Under the pieces are notes generated by a model. That model ran no database searches. It was given only the letters and a program-made list of their open reading frames with translations, and was not told the DNA's origin. This document shows, piece after piece, positions 13,554-25,700 of a stretch of 64,000 nt of DNA. This DNA is from Oxyruncus cristatus. Taxonomy: Eukaryota; Chordata; Aves; Passeriformes; Cotingidae. A program made the translations under genes and the position numbers. The DNA lies in the NCBI GenBank assembly GCA_013399855.1, contig VXAY01002479.1, positions 965,103 to 1,029,102 on the forward strand. Reading direction: 5' to 3'. Position 1 is the stretch's first letter, and every line of letters begins with the position of its first letter.

Positions 13554-15085
13554 CTGCAAATAGAAATTGAAAGGAAGCATTATAGGATAACCTCAGAACA
13601 CAGAAAAAACAGCACATATTTCCAGACTGCTAAAGGAAATAAAAATCAAATATTTAAACTATTAATTAGTAGTGCAGAAATTACTGTACTGCAGAAGACC
13701 AGTGATTCATTTATATCTACTCACAACCTCAAACAACTTGCAAGTTATTTCCACTTAGGTTCTAATGAAGTCTCACATACTCTTATTAACAGATGTTCGG
13801 AAAATACTGGTAACAAACCTGTGAAGTTTCATTAACAAGGAGTGCAGCAACCAGCAGCTGAGTTCCCAAATCATCTATTATACACAATTTTTATGCTACA
13901 CAATCTGAGCAACTCTTGATGTATTCACTGCCTTGTACCGGGACATGTTTATTTGCATGTTTGTGGCCCTTTGGAAGCTCTGCAGTGAACTGAACTTGCT
14001 CACTGCTGCTTTCAAGCTGTCAGTGTCTCAACCCACCAACATTCCTATGCAGCTGATGAGTCCAGGAGTTCTGGGGAATCCAATTATTTACTAGTATTAA
14101 ATATGACAAAATGGCCTAACTGCCCTTGTTTATATCTATTATCTCTCCATTATGCCTTTCACTTCAGGGAATCAGATTTTTCCATACAAAACTGAAGTCT
14201 GTGCCTACACTATAATTCACTACATATATATAAATCACTAAGCACTCACTGGTCTGAAAGTATGCTCTCACTTCATCAGTAAGCGCCCAAAGGCCCTGAT
14301 TAGATGATCAAGTCCCCATAATAAATTAAGTCCCCCTATTATAAAAAAGATCTAGGCCATAGTCTCTCACACCTTTGCAATGTTATTCCCTAATACCTGA
14401 CATCCAGGCTTCCCTGTACTCCGAAAAAGCAATTTCTGCAGACTGTGTTCAGGACTTTCAAACTCTTTGGAACACTATGGTTTTGACACGTCTGGTGATA
14501 TTTTTTAAGAGGCAATAGGCAGTGGGACTGCGGAAGAACAGTCTGCCAGCACTGCGCAGCAGAGATGCTGCTGACACCCATTCTGGCAGACAGGCACACA
14601 CTGTGCCTGGGACAGGACAGCTCTCCAAGCACGCTGGGATCCCCTGCACCGTGCAGGACTGGAGCTTTCTGCTCCCCTCCAGGGACGGCGACTCCACCAC
14701 CTCCCCGGGCAGCCCATTCCAATGTCTAATCACCCTTTCTGTGAGGAAATCCCTCCCTAATGTCCAGCTTGAACCTCCCCTGACGCAGCGAGCCAGGATG
14801 TATCCAGGAACGGATGCGTTCCCCCGAGTGGGCCGTGCCATGGCTGTGAACTACCACCAAACAAACAAACCCCAAAATAACAACTGCAACAAAAATCTAA
14901 ACCAAACCCCAGTTCTCCTTCAGTTTTCAGACTGTAGAGAAAGAGGGTGCAGCGGCTTGCCAGGGGGTTGTGATTCCAGCATCCCCAAGGGAGGCACACG
15001 CACGGCACCCACCGCGCAGCCACGCCGGGCTGGGCACCCCTGCGCCGGTGCCGGTGCCGGCCCGGCCGCCTCTCCTCAGCCTCAC
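13554..15085 (-). other. TRUB1: TRUB1 intron 1
   Basis: This 1.53-kb intron starts at GCAG|GTGAGG and ends at TTTGCAG. Its 5' part is inside the GC-rich promoter region. It contains a CR1 fragment (14683-14800, minus) next to a GC-rich stretch (about 14520-14680) that I could not identify. No separate gene is supported. The 194-codon plus-strand frame at 14522-15106 crosses the CR1 and the exon 1 antisense and is not coding-like. Confidence 0.85.
14683..14800 (-). mobile_element. CR1 LINE fragment
   Basis: On the minus strand it reads through typical CR1 3' sequence: the AGGGGAGGTTCAAG segment, GGACATTAGG, AGGGTGATTAGACATTGG, AATGGGCTGCCC, and GTCCCTGGAGG. After the last motif the similarity stops. 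The usual continuation (GGCACTTAGTGCCATGG and the octamer tail) is missing and unrelated GC-rich DNA follows. It sits in TRUB1 intron 1, in the same orientation as the gene. Confidence 0.85.
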
Positions 15086-15230
15086 CTGCCAGCAGCCTCT
15101 CCTTGAGCAGGTTGAGCACGCCGGCCGAGGTGGGTCCCTTGGGCTTGTAGACGGCGAAGAGCCCGCTGAGCGAGAAGAGCCTGTCGGCCGCCGTGCCCAG
15201 CACAGCGCCGCCCGCCTCCCTGGCGGCCAT
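15086..15230 (-). CDS. TRUB1: TRUB1 coding exon 1 (start of gene)
   Basis: TRUB1 is a TruB-family tRNA pseudouridine synthase. The family isomerises U55 in the T-loop of tRNA, and human TRUB1 also modifies mRNAs carrying a similar stem-loop. The exon starts at an ATG in a good Kozak context (A at -3, G at +4) inside a CpG island and codes for 48 residues plus one base. It contains [20 protein letters not shown], which is TruB motif I (KPxGxTS). The human protein has a longer, alanine-rich N-terminus before this motif; here only about 18 residues precede SLSG. The donor is GCAG|GTGAGG. Only residues 1-98 of about 300-350 are encoded in this window (exons 1-3). A longer overlapping minus frame starting at 15456 is in another phase and does not splice onto exon 2. 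Confidence 0.95.
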
Positions 15231-15272
15231 GCTGCCCGCCCCGCCCCCGCTGCGGCCTGGGCTCGGGGCGGC

Positions 15273-15313
15273 GGGAACCGGGCGGGGGGAACCGGGCGGG
15301 GGGAACCGGGGCG
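15273..15313. repeat. 14-bp GC-rich minisatellite in the TRUB1 promoter
   Basis: Three head-to-tail copies of GGGAACCGGGCGGG lie at 15273-15286, 15287-15300 and 15301-15313. The third is slightly altered at its end. The array is 43-83 bp upstream of the TRUB1 ATG, so it lies in the 5' UTR or core promoter. Each unit carries a GC-box-like core on the minus strand. Confidence 0.9.
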
Positions 15314-15430
15314 TTTAAGGTCGCTCTTGAGAGAGTCAGCGGCGAAGGTCTCGGCAAAGGCGGGCTTGGTGCAAAAGCGAAAGCACGAAGCAGTTCCCTG
15401 GCAAGGTTCGCGCGGCTGCTTGCCGGGTGG

Positions 15431-16484
15431 TTAAGTGCACGCAGAGAAAAAGCCAACTAGAATCTGAAGTCTGTTCNCCCCGGAATTCAACAGTTTAGCC
15501 CTAAAGGTTTAACTGCATTTAAAGAACTTGTAATCAATAGCTTAAGTTAAACAATTAACAGAGGATTCATATAGAATTTATTATAAGCTCTACATTAACT
15601 CACAGGCGTAATTTACAAATCTAAAGTACTTAAGAATCTAAGAGAGTGGCATCCATGGTACATTGGCTATAACACATTCACACTTGCACACACAGACTCC
15701 TAAAGGAGCCTGTACAAGGTATTGTACCTGTGAAAGTGCTCATGTCAGATGCCTTTGCATCTTCTCAGCAGGTGAAGGTTTGAGCCTCGAGGAGTGGGGG
15801 TATCAACCCCGGCTCCATTATCATTTGGTGATGGTCCCCAAAGTACAGCAAACATGAGAGTTCACTCGTCTGAGAGACCCCACTCAGAGGGAGGTGCTGG
15901 TCACAGCCCCCTGTGGTCCAGGAGAGCTCAAAGAGTCTATCTTAGGACCACTGTTTATAGGGTCGCAAAAGACTTGACTTTAGTCGTAGTGATTTTCCAT
16001 CCTGGCCACAATTCAGCTCAGTAACTTTCTCTGAAAGTTTGGTAACAAAAATATCATTCCACTTAGCTTGTTATTCAGGCAAGAAAAGTAAGTTTCCAAG
16101 GCTGTTTGTTAAAAACAGGAGCTCGTTAGGCAGCACAAGTTCCTGGGAACAGACCACGTTTCTGATAAGCTCAAGAGAAGATTAGCCCAGGTGCTGTTTG
16201 TCAAGGCCTAATAAGCATTTCTGAGATCACAGTGTGGCCTTTGGTGGGGGGGTGTTGGGTTTGGAAAGAGGTACCACCACAGAGATCTTCTGGGTGGCAA
16301 GGAGGGCTCCTCCAACACGGCCCAGCAGCCAAAGCGAGCAGCTGGCTGGTGGAGTGTCTGCCATGGGATGCTTTCCACTGTGGCTCCACAAGACACAGAC
16401 AGTATTGAAGGTATTGCTGGGGAAAGTTCACTGACCAGTGGTACCTTCATTGCCCAACTTGAAAGAATTATATTAGAGAGCATA
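15431..16484. other. intergenic, possible old LTR or repeat relic
   Basis: There is a single N at 15477. The stretch from about 15700 to 16440 is more GC-balanced than its surroundings and has a repeat-like look: runs of short GC-rich words, no long frame, and it leads directly into a CR1 3' end at 16485. It may contain a solo LTR relic or an older 5' CR1 portion. I could not find matching terminal dinucleotides or flanking duplications, so the origin is unproven. Confidence 0.25.
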
Positions 16485-16732
16485 AGAGGAGGTAGTCTCA
16501 ATCTGCACCACGAGAGGTTCAGGTTAGACATTAGGAAGAATTTCTTCACAGAAAGAGTGATTAGACATTGGGATGGGCTGCCCCGGGGAGCTGGTGAAGT
16601 CACCATCCCTGGAGGTGTTTTAGGAAAGATGTGGCACTTAGTGCCATGGTCTGGTTGACATAGTGGTGCTGGGTCATAGGTTGAACTCGATGATCTCAGA
16701 GGTCTTTTCCAATGTAGCTGATTCTGTGAAAA
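16485..16732 (+). mobile_element. CR1 LINE 3' end
   Basis: This contains the consecutive CR1 landmarks AGGTTCAGGTTAGACATTAGG, AAGAATTTCTTCACAG, GTGATTAGACATTGGGATGG, TCACCATCCCTGGAGG, GGCACTTAGTGCCATGG, GGTTGAACTCGATGATC, and a terminal GATTCTGTGA. It is the normal 5'-truncated, 3'-intact form of a bird CR1. The exact 5' boundary is uncertain. Confidence 0.93.
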
Positions 16733-19700
16733 TCCTCTGACTAGTTGCTGTGTCCATTAATCTTCCAGCTAAGACTTTTGTGTCATGTAAGAGAGTGCTG
16801 GGAAGCCTACTTTTGGACCTCTCACTTCCATACATAAGTACAGTGTGTGGGATTTTCTCTTCAGGCCTGATTTGTACAGGCTCATTTCTCTGACAACATT
16901 CCCAAGGCATTTGAGCAAGCTATGCCTGAGGAAGGCACTGACAGCTTGGATGTTTCATTCATGGATTTCATTTATTCATTTGTAAGAGCCTGCAGATGAA
17001 ACCATAAAGAGACGCTGTTACAGCAAAAAAAAATACATGGCTAGCTAAGGGCTGTGCGTGTTCCCAGACCTTCCCTGAGGTTGAGAGAAGCAAATCTTCC
17101 TGCTGAAGTCAATGGCTGTCTCTGTGCAGTGCAGGATCAAGGTCCCTGTGTGGGTTTTCAGCCCATGCTGGAGTCAATGGCTCACTCCATGCCTGCTCAC
17201 ACCCTCCCCAGCAGCTGCACTGGGCTCGGAGCTTCCACCAGCTGGAGCTGCCACCCCAGCACCCATGAGGTGGGAGATGGCTTCCTGCCCCCAGCAATGC
17301 TGAGCAGCCTCCCCTGGACACCTCTTGTGTGTATTATTAACCAGGCACCTTATTTGCTTAGATCTCATCTACAGGGCTGTAATCTGGCTGTTACCATAAA
17401 CTGCGAGGGTGGATGAGTGGAACAGGTGGCTGTCATTGCAGGACATGAAGTGAGGTGTCAAGAGTCCTTCTCCAGAAGATAAAACAGCAAAGCCACACTC
17501 AGGTGAAAGGTCAGCAGGAAAACTGGTACTGATTTACATGGAGTTAGAATTTAAGCAGAGTTGTGGAAGGCATGTTGTGAGCTGTGATGGAGTTTTTTGT
17601 TGTAGGCTTGGTTTAATCAGGTTGTTCAAAAACTATTCTCGCCAATTCCCTGCTATAAAGAGCTTAAACGCAGATTGCTCTGTACGTGGGCTCAAGCAAA
17701 ACTATTCAAACATGACTACTAGGAAATGGTGTTAGTGAGCTTCCAAACAGGAAGATTGCAGCCCAAGGACTGAAATGCAAACCTGTCACTCTGTCATGGC
17801 CAGCAATATCATTGGGTTAGCAGACTGTTCTGAACACATCACAAAGGATTGGAGGGAGATTATACAGAAATGAGAGCTCTAATCTTGGCATAAAATCATC
17901 CTTAGTGCAAAGAGCACCTCAACTTTCAAATAATGCAGTGGCAGACTGTGAAAAGACTCCCTGTACTGCCTTCTCAGGACTGACCTAAGCTAAGAATAGT
18001 CTAAAATTACATCATTAATCTGACACAGGCACACACCATGAGCTGAAAGGCAGTGTCTGACCCCCAGCACTGTTTCCACAAATGGCAAAAAGCTTTGCTT
18101 TTCTTTCTTTTGAGGGGAGGGGAAAGGTGTCTAAAGAAACTGCCCCCAATCTCGTTTTTAGTACTGAGCAGGAAGTTCTTGTGGGTCTCCCAAACTTCTG
18201 CATCCGCAATTAAAACACAACACTTACTGCAGCAGATGGAGTCTTTGAAGGCTTAGAAAGAAGATGTGTGCTTTGACTTCAGTGGGCATTGGACAAGGGC
18301 CCAAAATTAGAATTGTGAAAAACAATTAATGACTGTCAGTATTTTAGTTAGCTGGAAGTGTATGTGTACATAAATCACACATGGCTCTCTTTGTGGGACA
18401 AGGTTATTCAGCATTCAAAATGGTGGGAATGATGCACCAAACTGTTCATCTCATGGGCTTTATTTGAGATTTTCCTTGTGTTGCTTCTGATTAGAAGTCA
18501 TTACCATCTGCTCAGTGGCTTATTTGAAATGAGATGTTTATCTCCAACGATTCCTAGCCAAGCCAGGATTCACAACAACCAGAAGCATGATTAGAGTTAC
18601 TGACTTTATTTGCAACCTTAATAAAGCGGCTCAGTAAATGGCTGAAAGGACAATGTTGCTTTATGCATGGAACATGACAGGTCTAGTAGAGGCAGGCCAA
18701 ATCCTCCACTCAGGTCTCTGGAATTGCACAGAGTAATGCCTCAAGGATCTGGTGCAATTATGCTTTATACAGAAGAGATAATGGATAGTAGCTGTTGTAC
18801 ATACAAACAGCAGATGAGCGCTATTGCAGAGGAGGAGAAATCCCTGACTTGCTTTTGCAGAACAGATGCAACACTTTCTTCTACCTCCTCCAGCAAATGC
18901 TCACTGCTCTGTGTACTTTCAGCCTGGCTTTGTATGAGGTAACGCTCACAGACCACAATGCAGAGGAAAATGTTGCTGCAGTACAGCTTTTGAAGCAGAT
19001 TCAGCAGCAACAGGCCACTCCTGTATTTGTGCTCACTTCATATTCCAGCTTTATCATCTGTAGCCAAATCAGAGCAAACAATGGCAAGGAGGTCAATCAC
19101 AGCTCATGGTCTTCCTGCAAAACGAAGAGTTGCAGCTGTTTGGAAGTTCAGGTCACAGTCATGTAAACAGCTCCCTTGTCAGCTAGAGGGATTTTGTCTG
19201 TAGTAGGAACTATCCAAGTCTGAAATACATAGATTTTTTTTTTCCTCTAATTGTTCCATCTGTTTGGATAATAAGGTGTAGATAAATAACATCAACTTGT
19301 TAGTTCATTTGGTCCCATTCAAACAGTAATGAAGCACATAATTCATCAGGTGTACGTGGTTCTTCTGAACAAAGGAAAATTCTTCAATATCTTGTTGAAC
19401 TGCAACAGTTTTGCAAAAAAGAATATCAGTTACTACATGCAAGGGAAAGATAGAACTACCCACAGCATACACTCATCTAAGTTTGGCAAATATTGTTAGT
19501 CATTCTGCCCATGAAAAAAGATGCCTAAACTGCAAGTATTTCATGAGCAGATTTTTTGCACTTTGTCCAGAAGAAGATCAGTAGTTAAGGTTTACACCAA
19601 TCTGGACTTATTTATTTATTTATAGGAATATTTTCTTTAGATTTTTATTCTGGATTCTCTGATATTAGAGGGATTCTTTTTAATTGTGAGTAGTTTAGAC

Positions 19701-22700
19701 AAGAGGAGGTTTTGGTGAGCTGATTTAATACACATTTATAGTGTCAATTTGAGTTGGACAGACTACAGTAGGATCCAAGTGTTTTTAGCTATTCCTTCTT
19801 TATGTGAAATGCAGTTTTGGCAGTTAGCTAAACAAGAAAACAGCAATTTTTCCTCACCACTGGTACATGCAGAGCTACAGAAAAATATGATACAGATGTG
19901 ATTTCAATTGCTCCTTATGGACCCTTTATAAACATACTGCATTAGTGATGACAGATCTGGAAAAACTTTTAATCTCTGATACATACTCAGGTCTGTCTAT
20001 AATGGCAGAGGACTAAGCATGGTATGGAATCAGAAGATTCAGAGGTGCTGAGGGGAAAAAAAAAGAAAATACATTTTGCAGATCTTTGGTTTTGTTGCTA
20101 ATAAAAGTGTCAGTGGGATTCTCAGGTTTTGCTTAAATTTACAAAATTTCTTTCAAAGAAGTAACTGTAACTTCAGTTACAGTTTCTTTCAAAGAAGTAA
20201 TTTTCCAGTTTCTTTTGAAGAAGTAATTTCCAACCACCTTTATTGTAATTAGGAGTGATGAAGAACTCACCAGATGTATATGTGGAAGGAAGCATCATAT
20301 AAGGGATTGTATATATGGACAATTTGAGTCCAACCTGCCCCTCTCTAGATTCAGAATATAAGGTTGGAAGGACCTAAACACTATTAAATCTGAGAAGCTG
20401 CTAAATGCCACAGCTAGAAAATAAATTCAGCAATGATTGACCTGGAGTGTGTTTTCTTGGAAAACATTCAGTCTTGATTTGGAGATACTGGGAGACAGGG
20501 AAATAAATAGAGCTGTATCTTCACTAGTAGTTCAAATTTATACCTGCTTTCTCAATTGGCTTTGTACAATTTCAGCACTCAGATAAATAAACGGGTTAAT
20601 TATCAGCCCTTTGGCAACTCTTTCTCATCTTGTGAGCACACATATAGACTGATTAATGGTTTATGATGAATGTGCAGAAAAGTGCATACCTGAGCTCCTC
20701 AAATGACCTCTTTTCCTCAGCTATTCATTCAAGGGAAGGAAGAGATTGTACTCCAGAAAAAAAAAAAGCCACCTTCAACATCTACCATTAAACTCACATC
20801 AAAGTTAAATAAATGTGGTGTAATTTTCTTGTGTGAGCTTCTCTTCCAAAACACTCTTGCGCTTCCAGATTTAATGTGCTGTAACTGCACGAACAACCCA
20901 AAAGCCCAGGTCTCAAGCCCACTGCTGGGTGCCTGAGCAAATCCTTGGGGAAAGCATAAGAATGAAGACTCCAAGGAGTTTCCTTCTTCTCGGCTTCTCA
21001 TGGTCAGCAGCTGGAGGTACTTTTAGCCAAAGCTGGTATGTGGACTATTATATTTACCCCTGATCCATTGATCTTCTGGCTGTTGTCTAATCTGCCTAAT
21101 TGTTTGAAGCCATATGAACATTCAGCTTTTAATCTGTGGCAGCGACTTTCTCAAGTTGTTTGGAGGCCGTATGAAGGAGTCCTATTTATTTTGTCCTTTA
21201 CTTCCAGCTACCTTGACTTGCAGTAAGTACCTCTCAATTCCAGTACAATGAAAAATGAAAAATTCACATATTTACTTCCTCCATTTCTCTCATGATTTGA
21301 AAGGCCTTAAATCATATCTTGCTCTTCCCCATTTGTCTCTTCTCAATGTGAAGAGAATCCTATTAATTCTTTCTGAAGCTCTCTGTTTTGTCGCTCCTTG
21401 GACAGAGGCTATTTGTTGGCTTATAATCCTCATTACGATTCTATTTTCTCCATCTATTTTTGGATTTTACAACATCCTTCTTGATATGGGATGACCAGTA
21501 TTTTACTAAACGGTTAAAATCTGGCCATGCTCTGGTTTTACAGCAGGGCATGACAAGACCTTCTGTTATGCTTTATGTTCCTTCCTAAACTTCTTAACAC
21601 CCAATTTATTTTTTTTTTTTGACCTCTTTATCAGGTGCAAAGCTTGACCTCCTGGGCACAGCTGTAGAGCCTCTTTCTGCACCTGAAAGATTATGTAGCA
21701 TCATTAACAGAGCAGAGGATAGATGGTAGCAGGTGTCCCAGGGCCTTACCACACTCCCTGGCTGATTGGCACTTCACATATTGCAAGGGAAGCTGCCTGG
21801 TGCCTGAGAGCTGCTCTCCTTCTCCCTGCATCCTCCATCTTCCATTGTGTGGATGCTTTTAGAGGGGCAAACACACCAGTTATATTATTGGGGGAAAGAA
21901 TAATTCTCTGCAGACGTAGGATAGCACATGTCATGATTTGCTTAGAAGTCTTTCCTCCCAGTCTGACAAGCTTTCACACCCTTCCCAAGAATGGCCTGCA
22001 CTGGGTGACTCACTGACTGACTGAGTGAGGAACCAGCTGAAAAGCACTTCTGCAAAAGGCAGTTGGAAGAACCTTAGAGATGAAGGTTCACTCCACCTGA
22101 GGGTCACGGAGTTACAGCTCAAAATGTAAAAATTGCTTAGAAGCTCTGGTTTGCCATATGCTCACAAGAAGAAACAAATATCTCTGCTCACACTGAAGGG
22201 GAAGAGCTGTCCAGAAACCCCACAAAGGGCAATGGTTAAGCATCTCAGAATCTTCCTACCAGAAGCAGGATCATTAAGTAAATGACTACTCCCCAGACAT
22301 GGCCTCAGTCAACAAATCTCTCCTCTAACTGGAGACATCCCCCACACGTTGGCAGAAACAGGCCTTTCTCAACCTCATTTTAACCTGGCAGTTTTCTCCA
22401 AGCCACCTTGTTGGTGCTTTTGTTCCCTAGAAATATTCAATCCTTTTGGCTCTTAACTGTTTCAAACAAAGACAGTCCCCATATTCCTCTACTTGATCAT
22501 TCACCCCTTGCAGCTGCTTCCTAATATCTGCCCAGCTAAACACCTGTTTTGGCTGGAGAGGCTTGTAAACATCACCAGCACCTACCTATGATAAGAAGGT
22601 CAAAGCTGTGAACTTGCTATCCATTGTCCCACGAAGGAAATCGGAGCTGAGGCAGCGCCTGCTGCGTTCCCTGGCCAGAGGAGTCAGTGGCCATTCTGGC

Positions 22701-25700
22701 ACGTTTTGACTGGAACAGAACGTGCTGGCACGAGCACAACCATGGCACACTTCTTCCACCCTCTTTCTCTGGCACGATCTCGCCCTCAACGAGCTCGAGT
22801 AACCATGAATTAGTTCCAATTAATTCAGAAGTGCAGATAAACAAAAGTAGCCATTGCCCACGGGCGGGGGCTGCAATTGCATCACTAATGAGCACTCCAG
22901 AATCAATCATCGGGCAGCTCCAGGCAGCAAAGTATATTTCAAAAGCATGTTATAATACTGTTGACAGGAGTTGTTCCATTTGCCATAAATTATTCAACTT
23001 TTAATTGTTTAGGCTTTGGAGTCTGTAAAGATGCTAATTGTCTACTGTGAGGGTAAACTGATAATGCCTGTTTTTTATTTTCATGAAGTTGGACTTAAAA
23101 TTGCAGAGAGAAAAAAAAAAGACTGATTTTAGAGGTACCTTGGTTAAAAACAAGGAGATCAAAAAGTTGATGAGTTCTGCTTTTTTATTCTGGGTTGCAA
23201 TCATTAAAATTATGTTCTATATTTACCATGTCTCTGTGAACAAAGTAATAAATATTTTGACCAGCACAGATACCTAGATCAATATTCCACTCAGTCTGGG
23301 TTATCCCATCCCATATCCTGATCATGGACAATGAGTGACCCTGAGACTGTATTTTTCCTGTCATATCTGAAGATCTATACTTTTCTTTGAAATGAGAAAG
23401 TTAAATGGAGTGGAGTATTTGTCAGTTTTTTGACATCTCTTCCAGGTTTTCATGTATTTTTATCATTCCTTCATTGGCTATTTTATCTTGCAGGATTTGT
23501 AAGGACATTATCTAGACAGCTGGACAAAGAGAACATTTGGGTTTTGTAGTAATCACTATGGGAAAATGATAATGAGAAGTTTATTTAAAATATTCTTGCT
23601 TAGAAAGAAACCCCTATTAGCTAGAACTATAAATCTGATAACACCTAGAAAGTACATTTGAACTGTTTTTGTTTAATTTGAATCTCTGTTTCAACTGTTT
23701 GATGAGGGAAGGAGTTGCTGTTTGCATTCAGTATCCTGATTCACATTCCACTGCTGAAAGAAACATCAGTGCACCCAATCTCAAACATAAAAAATAAACT
23801 AAGGAATCTTTTTCTCTGTTAGATGTTGAAACCTGCTTCCTGGAAAGCTGGAAAAGGGCCAAAGTATTTTTTTTCTTTTAGCTCAGAATTTCCCTTTGAA
23901 GCAGTATTCACTTACACAGCTGAAGAGCTTGATCCCAGGAGTGCTATCTGTTGAAGTCAGTGAGAGGTAAAGGATGCTCAAAATCATGCCCTAATTGCTA
24001 ACTTGGCTTGAAGGTACGTGCTGTGTCCTACTAAGAATCCAGTTTCCAGTAATCATCCCGTGCAGTGATGGAATCCTGGTGCTGTGGGGGCTGAGACTAC
24101 CAGGCTACAAACTTAGCATGGAAAGAGGCATTAAACAGGCATACAAAACATGGCAAGGCTGGTTTGACAAATGATAATTAAGAGTGACCAGAGATGTGCC
24201 ACAGATTATCTACTTGAGTTAGTGCTTCAGTAAGGAGACTTTTGCTTGAGTATCCCTTTGCTTTGAGCCCTGTTGTTCATAGGGAGGTCATTAAATTACT
24301 TTGTTTCTGGAGTACATTTATTACCTTTAAATCCAGTGCAGTCTATTTAGTCTTTCATGATGCCTCATTGTGAATCATTAATGAGAAGCTCATGCACAAA
24401 GTCATAGAATTTGTCTGATTACTCCATTCATATTTAATAAGCTTGCTGCTTACACTTCAGAGTAACAACAGAAATTAGATAATGTAATACTTTAGTCCTG
24501 GAGTGCCCCTAAATTTGGCTCTAAATTATTCATTATACTGGCTGAGGGCAAGCGAGCTGTCATAACCCTAAATTTATCTAAATCCTACATTGTCTAATTT
24601 GTGCCTCTTCGTTGTTATTCTCACTTTAAAAAGATAACTAATTTTTATTGAAACTGAAAACATTCACTTTTTGTCACTTGCAAATTTATCTTCAGTCTCT
24701 GCAGAAGCACTGCAGTCAGCTAAAAGCAAAGATCATTTAGTTGGACCTCAGCTATATATATAAAATGTGAGCCCTGCAATCAAGTCAGACTGTGAAGATG
24801 TGTTTTGTTAAAGCAGTGATTTTATTTTCTAGCTAAGACAGTATTTTTTAAAAACTGTCAATTAGATAAGAACACAGATATTAACCAGCTGCACTCCTAC
24901 ATTTTTAGATTTTTATTGTTTCATTCTATAAACTAAGTGTCTCCTCTGTATGGGTTAGATCCAGAAACACACTATCAATGTAATATTTTTAGGGTCTTTA
25001 AAATAAACAAATCTTCTAAGGTAAAAGGTCTAATCTAAGCCTAGGTGGGCCCTCAAGCAGAGTGCAAAATTATAATGTAAATGCTGATGGGCTCACAACC
25101 TATCTACCAAAACAGAGAGAATCTGTCAGACCTTCAGATTTATCACTGGGAATGTCCCATTCTTAAAAGTCATATATGAAAACCCAATCACAAAATACGT
25201 ATCCCAGCTTTCACAAAAGCAGAACAGCTCACTTAAGGAGACTTGTGTCCTCTGATCCCATCTTCTACCAGAGACTTTCTGCTCTCAGGGGAATCATTCA
25301 TAAACCACTTCAAAGTTTAAATCTTCAATGGATTCTATACCTATGCCCAGCATCACAATGGATCAGGTGCTCAGGGCTCTGGCTCTGAGGTCTCTCAATG
25401 CTATTATGGTCCAGCGGGCTGTCAGACACCATGGGCAAAGCCAGGCTCAAGGGGAGGTCTACCAGAGCACCACTTCCTTCCAAAACACCTCAGGGGAAAG
25501 TAGATATGAAAAAGAAGGTGGGGTGTAACTGTGTTATGTGCAAGCAGGAGGATCCCTGGAGCAGTGCAGCTACCCCCCACTTTTTCCTCAGTACCTGCAC
25601 TACTGAATGAAATGGCCCCACTGTGGCCGGCTCCAGACTGGATTAGAGGCAGCACAAAAACTAGTCACTCATCTCACACCTCAGTTTGACCAAACAACTT

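Larger units (their letters stand above)
14985..15430 (-). promoter_or_regulatory. TRUB1: TRUB1 CpG-island promoter and 5' UTR
   Basis: This is the only strongly GC- and CpG-rich block in the window. It covers TRUB1 exon 1 and about 200 bases upstream of the ATG. GC-box-like CCCCGCCC/CCGCCCC elements on the minus strand and the absence of an obvious TATA box suggest a housekeeping promoter with dispersed start sites. The exact transcription start cannot be read from sequence. A single N lies just upstream at 15477, so the promoter may be incompletely assembled. Confidence 0.8.
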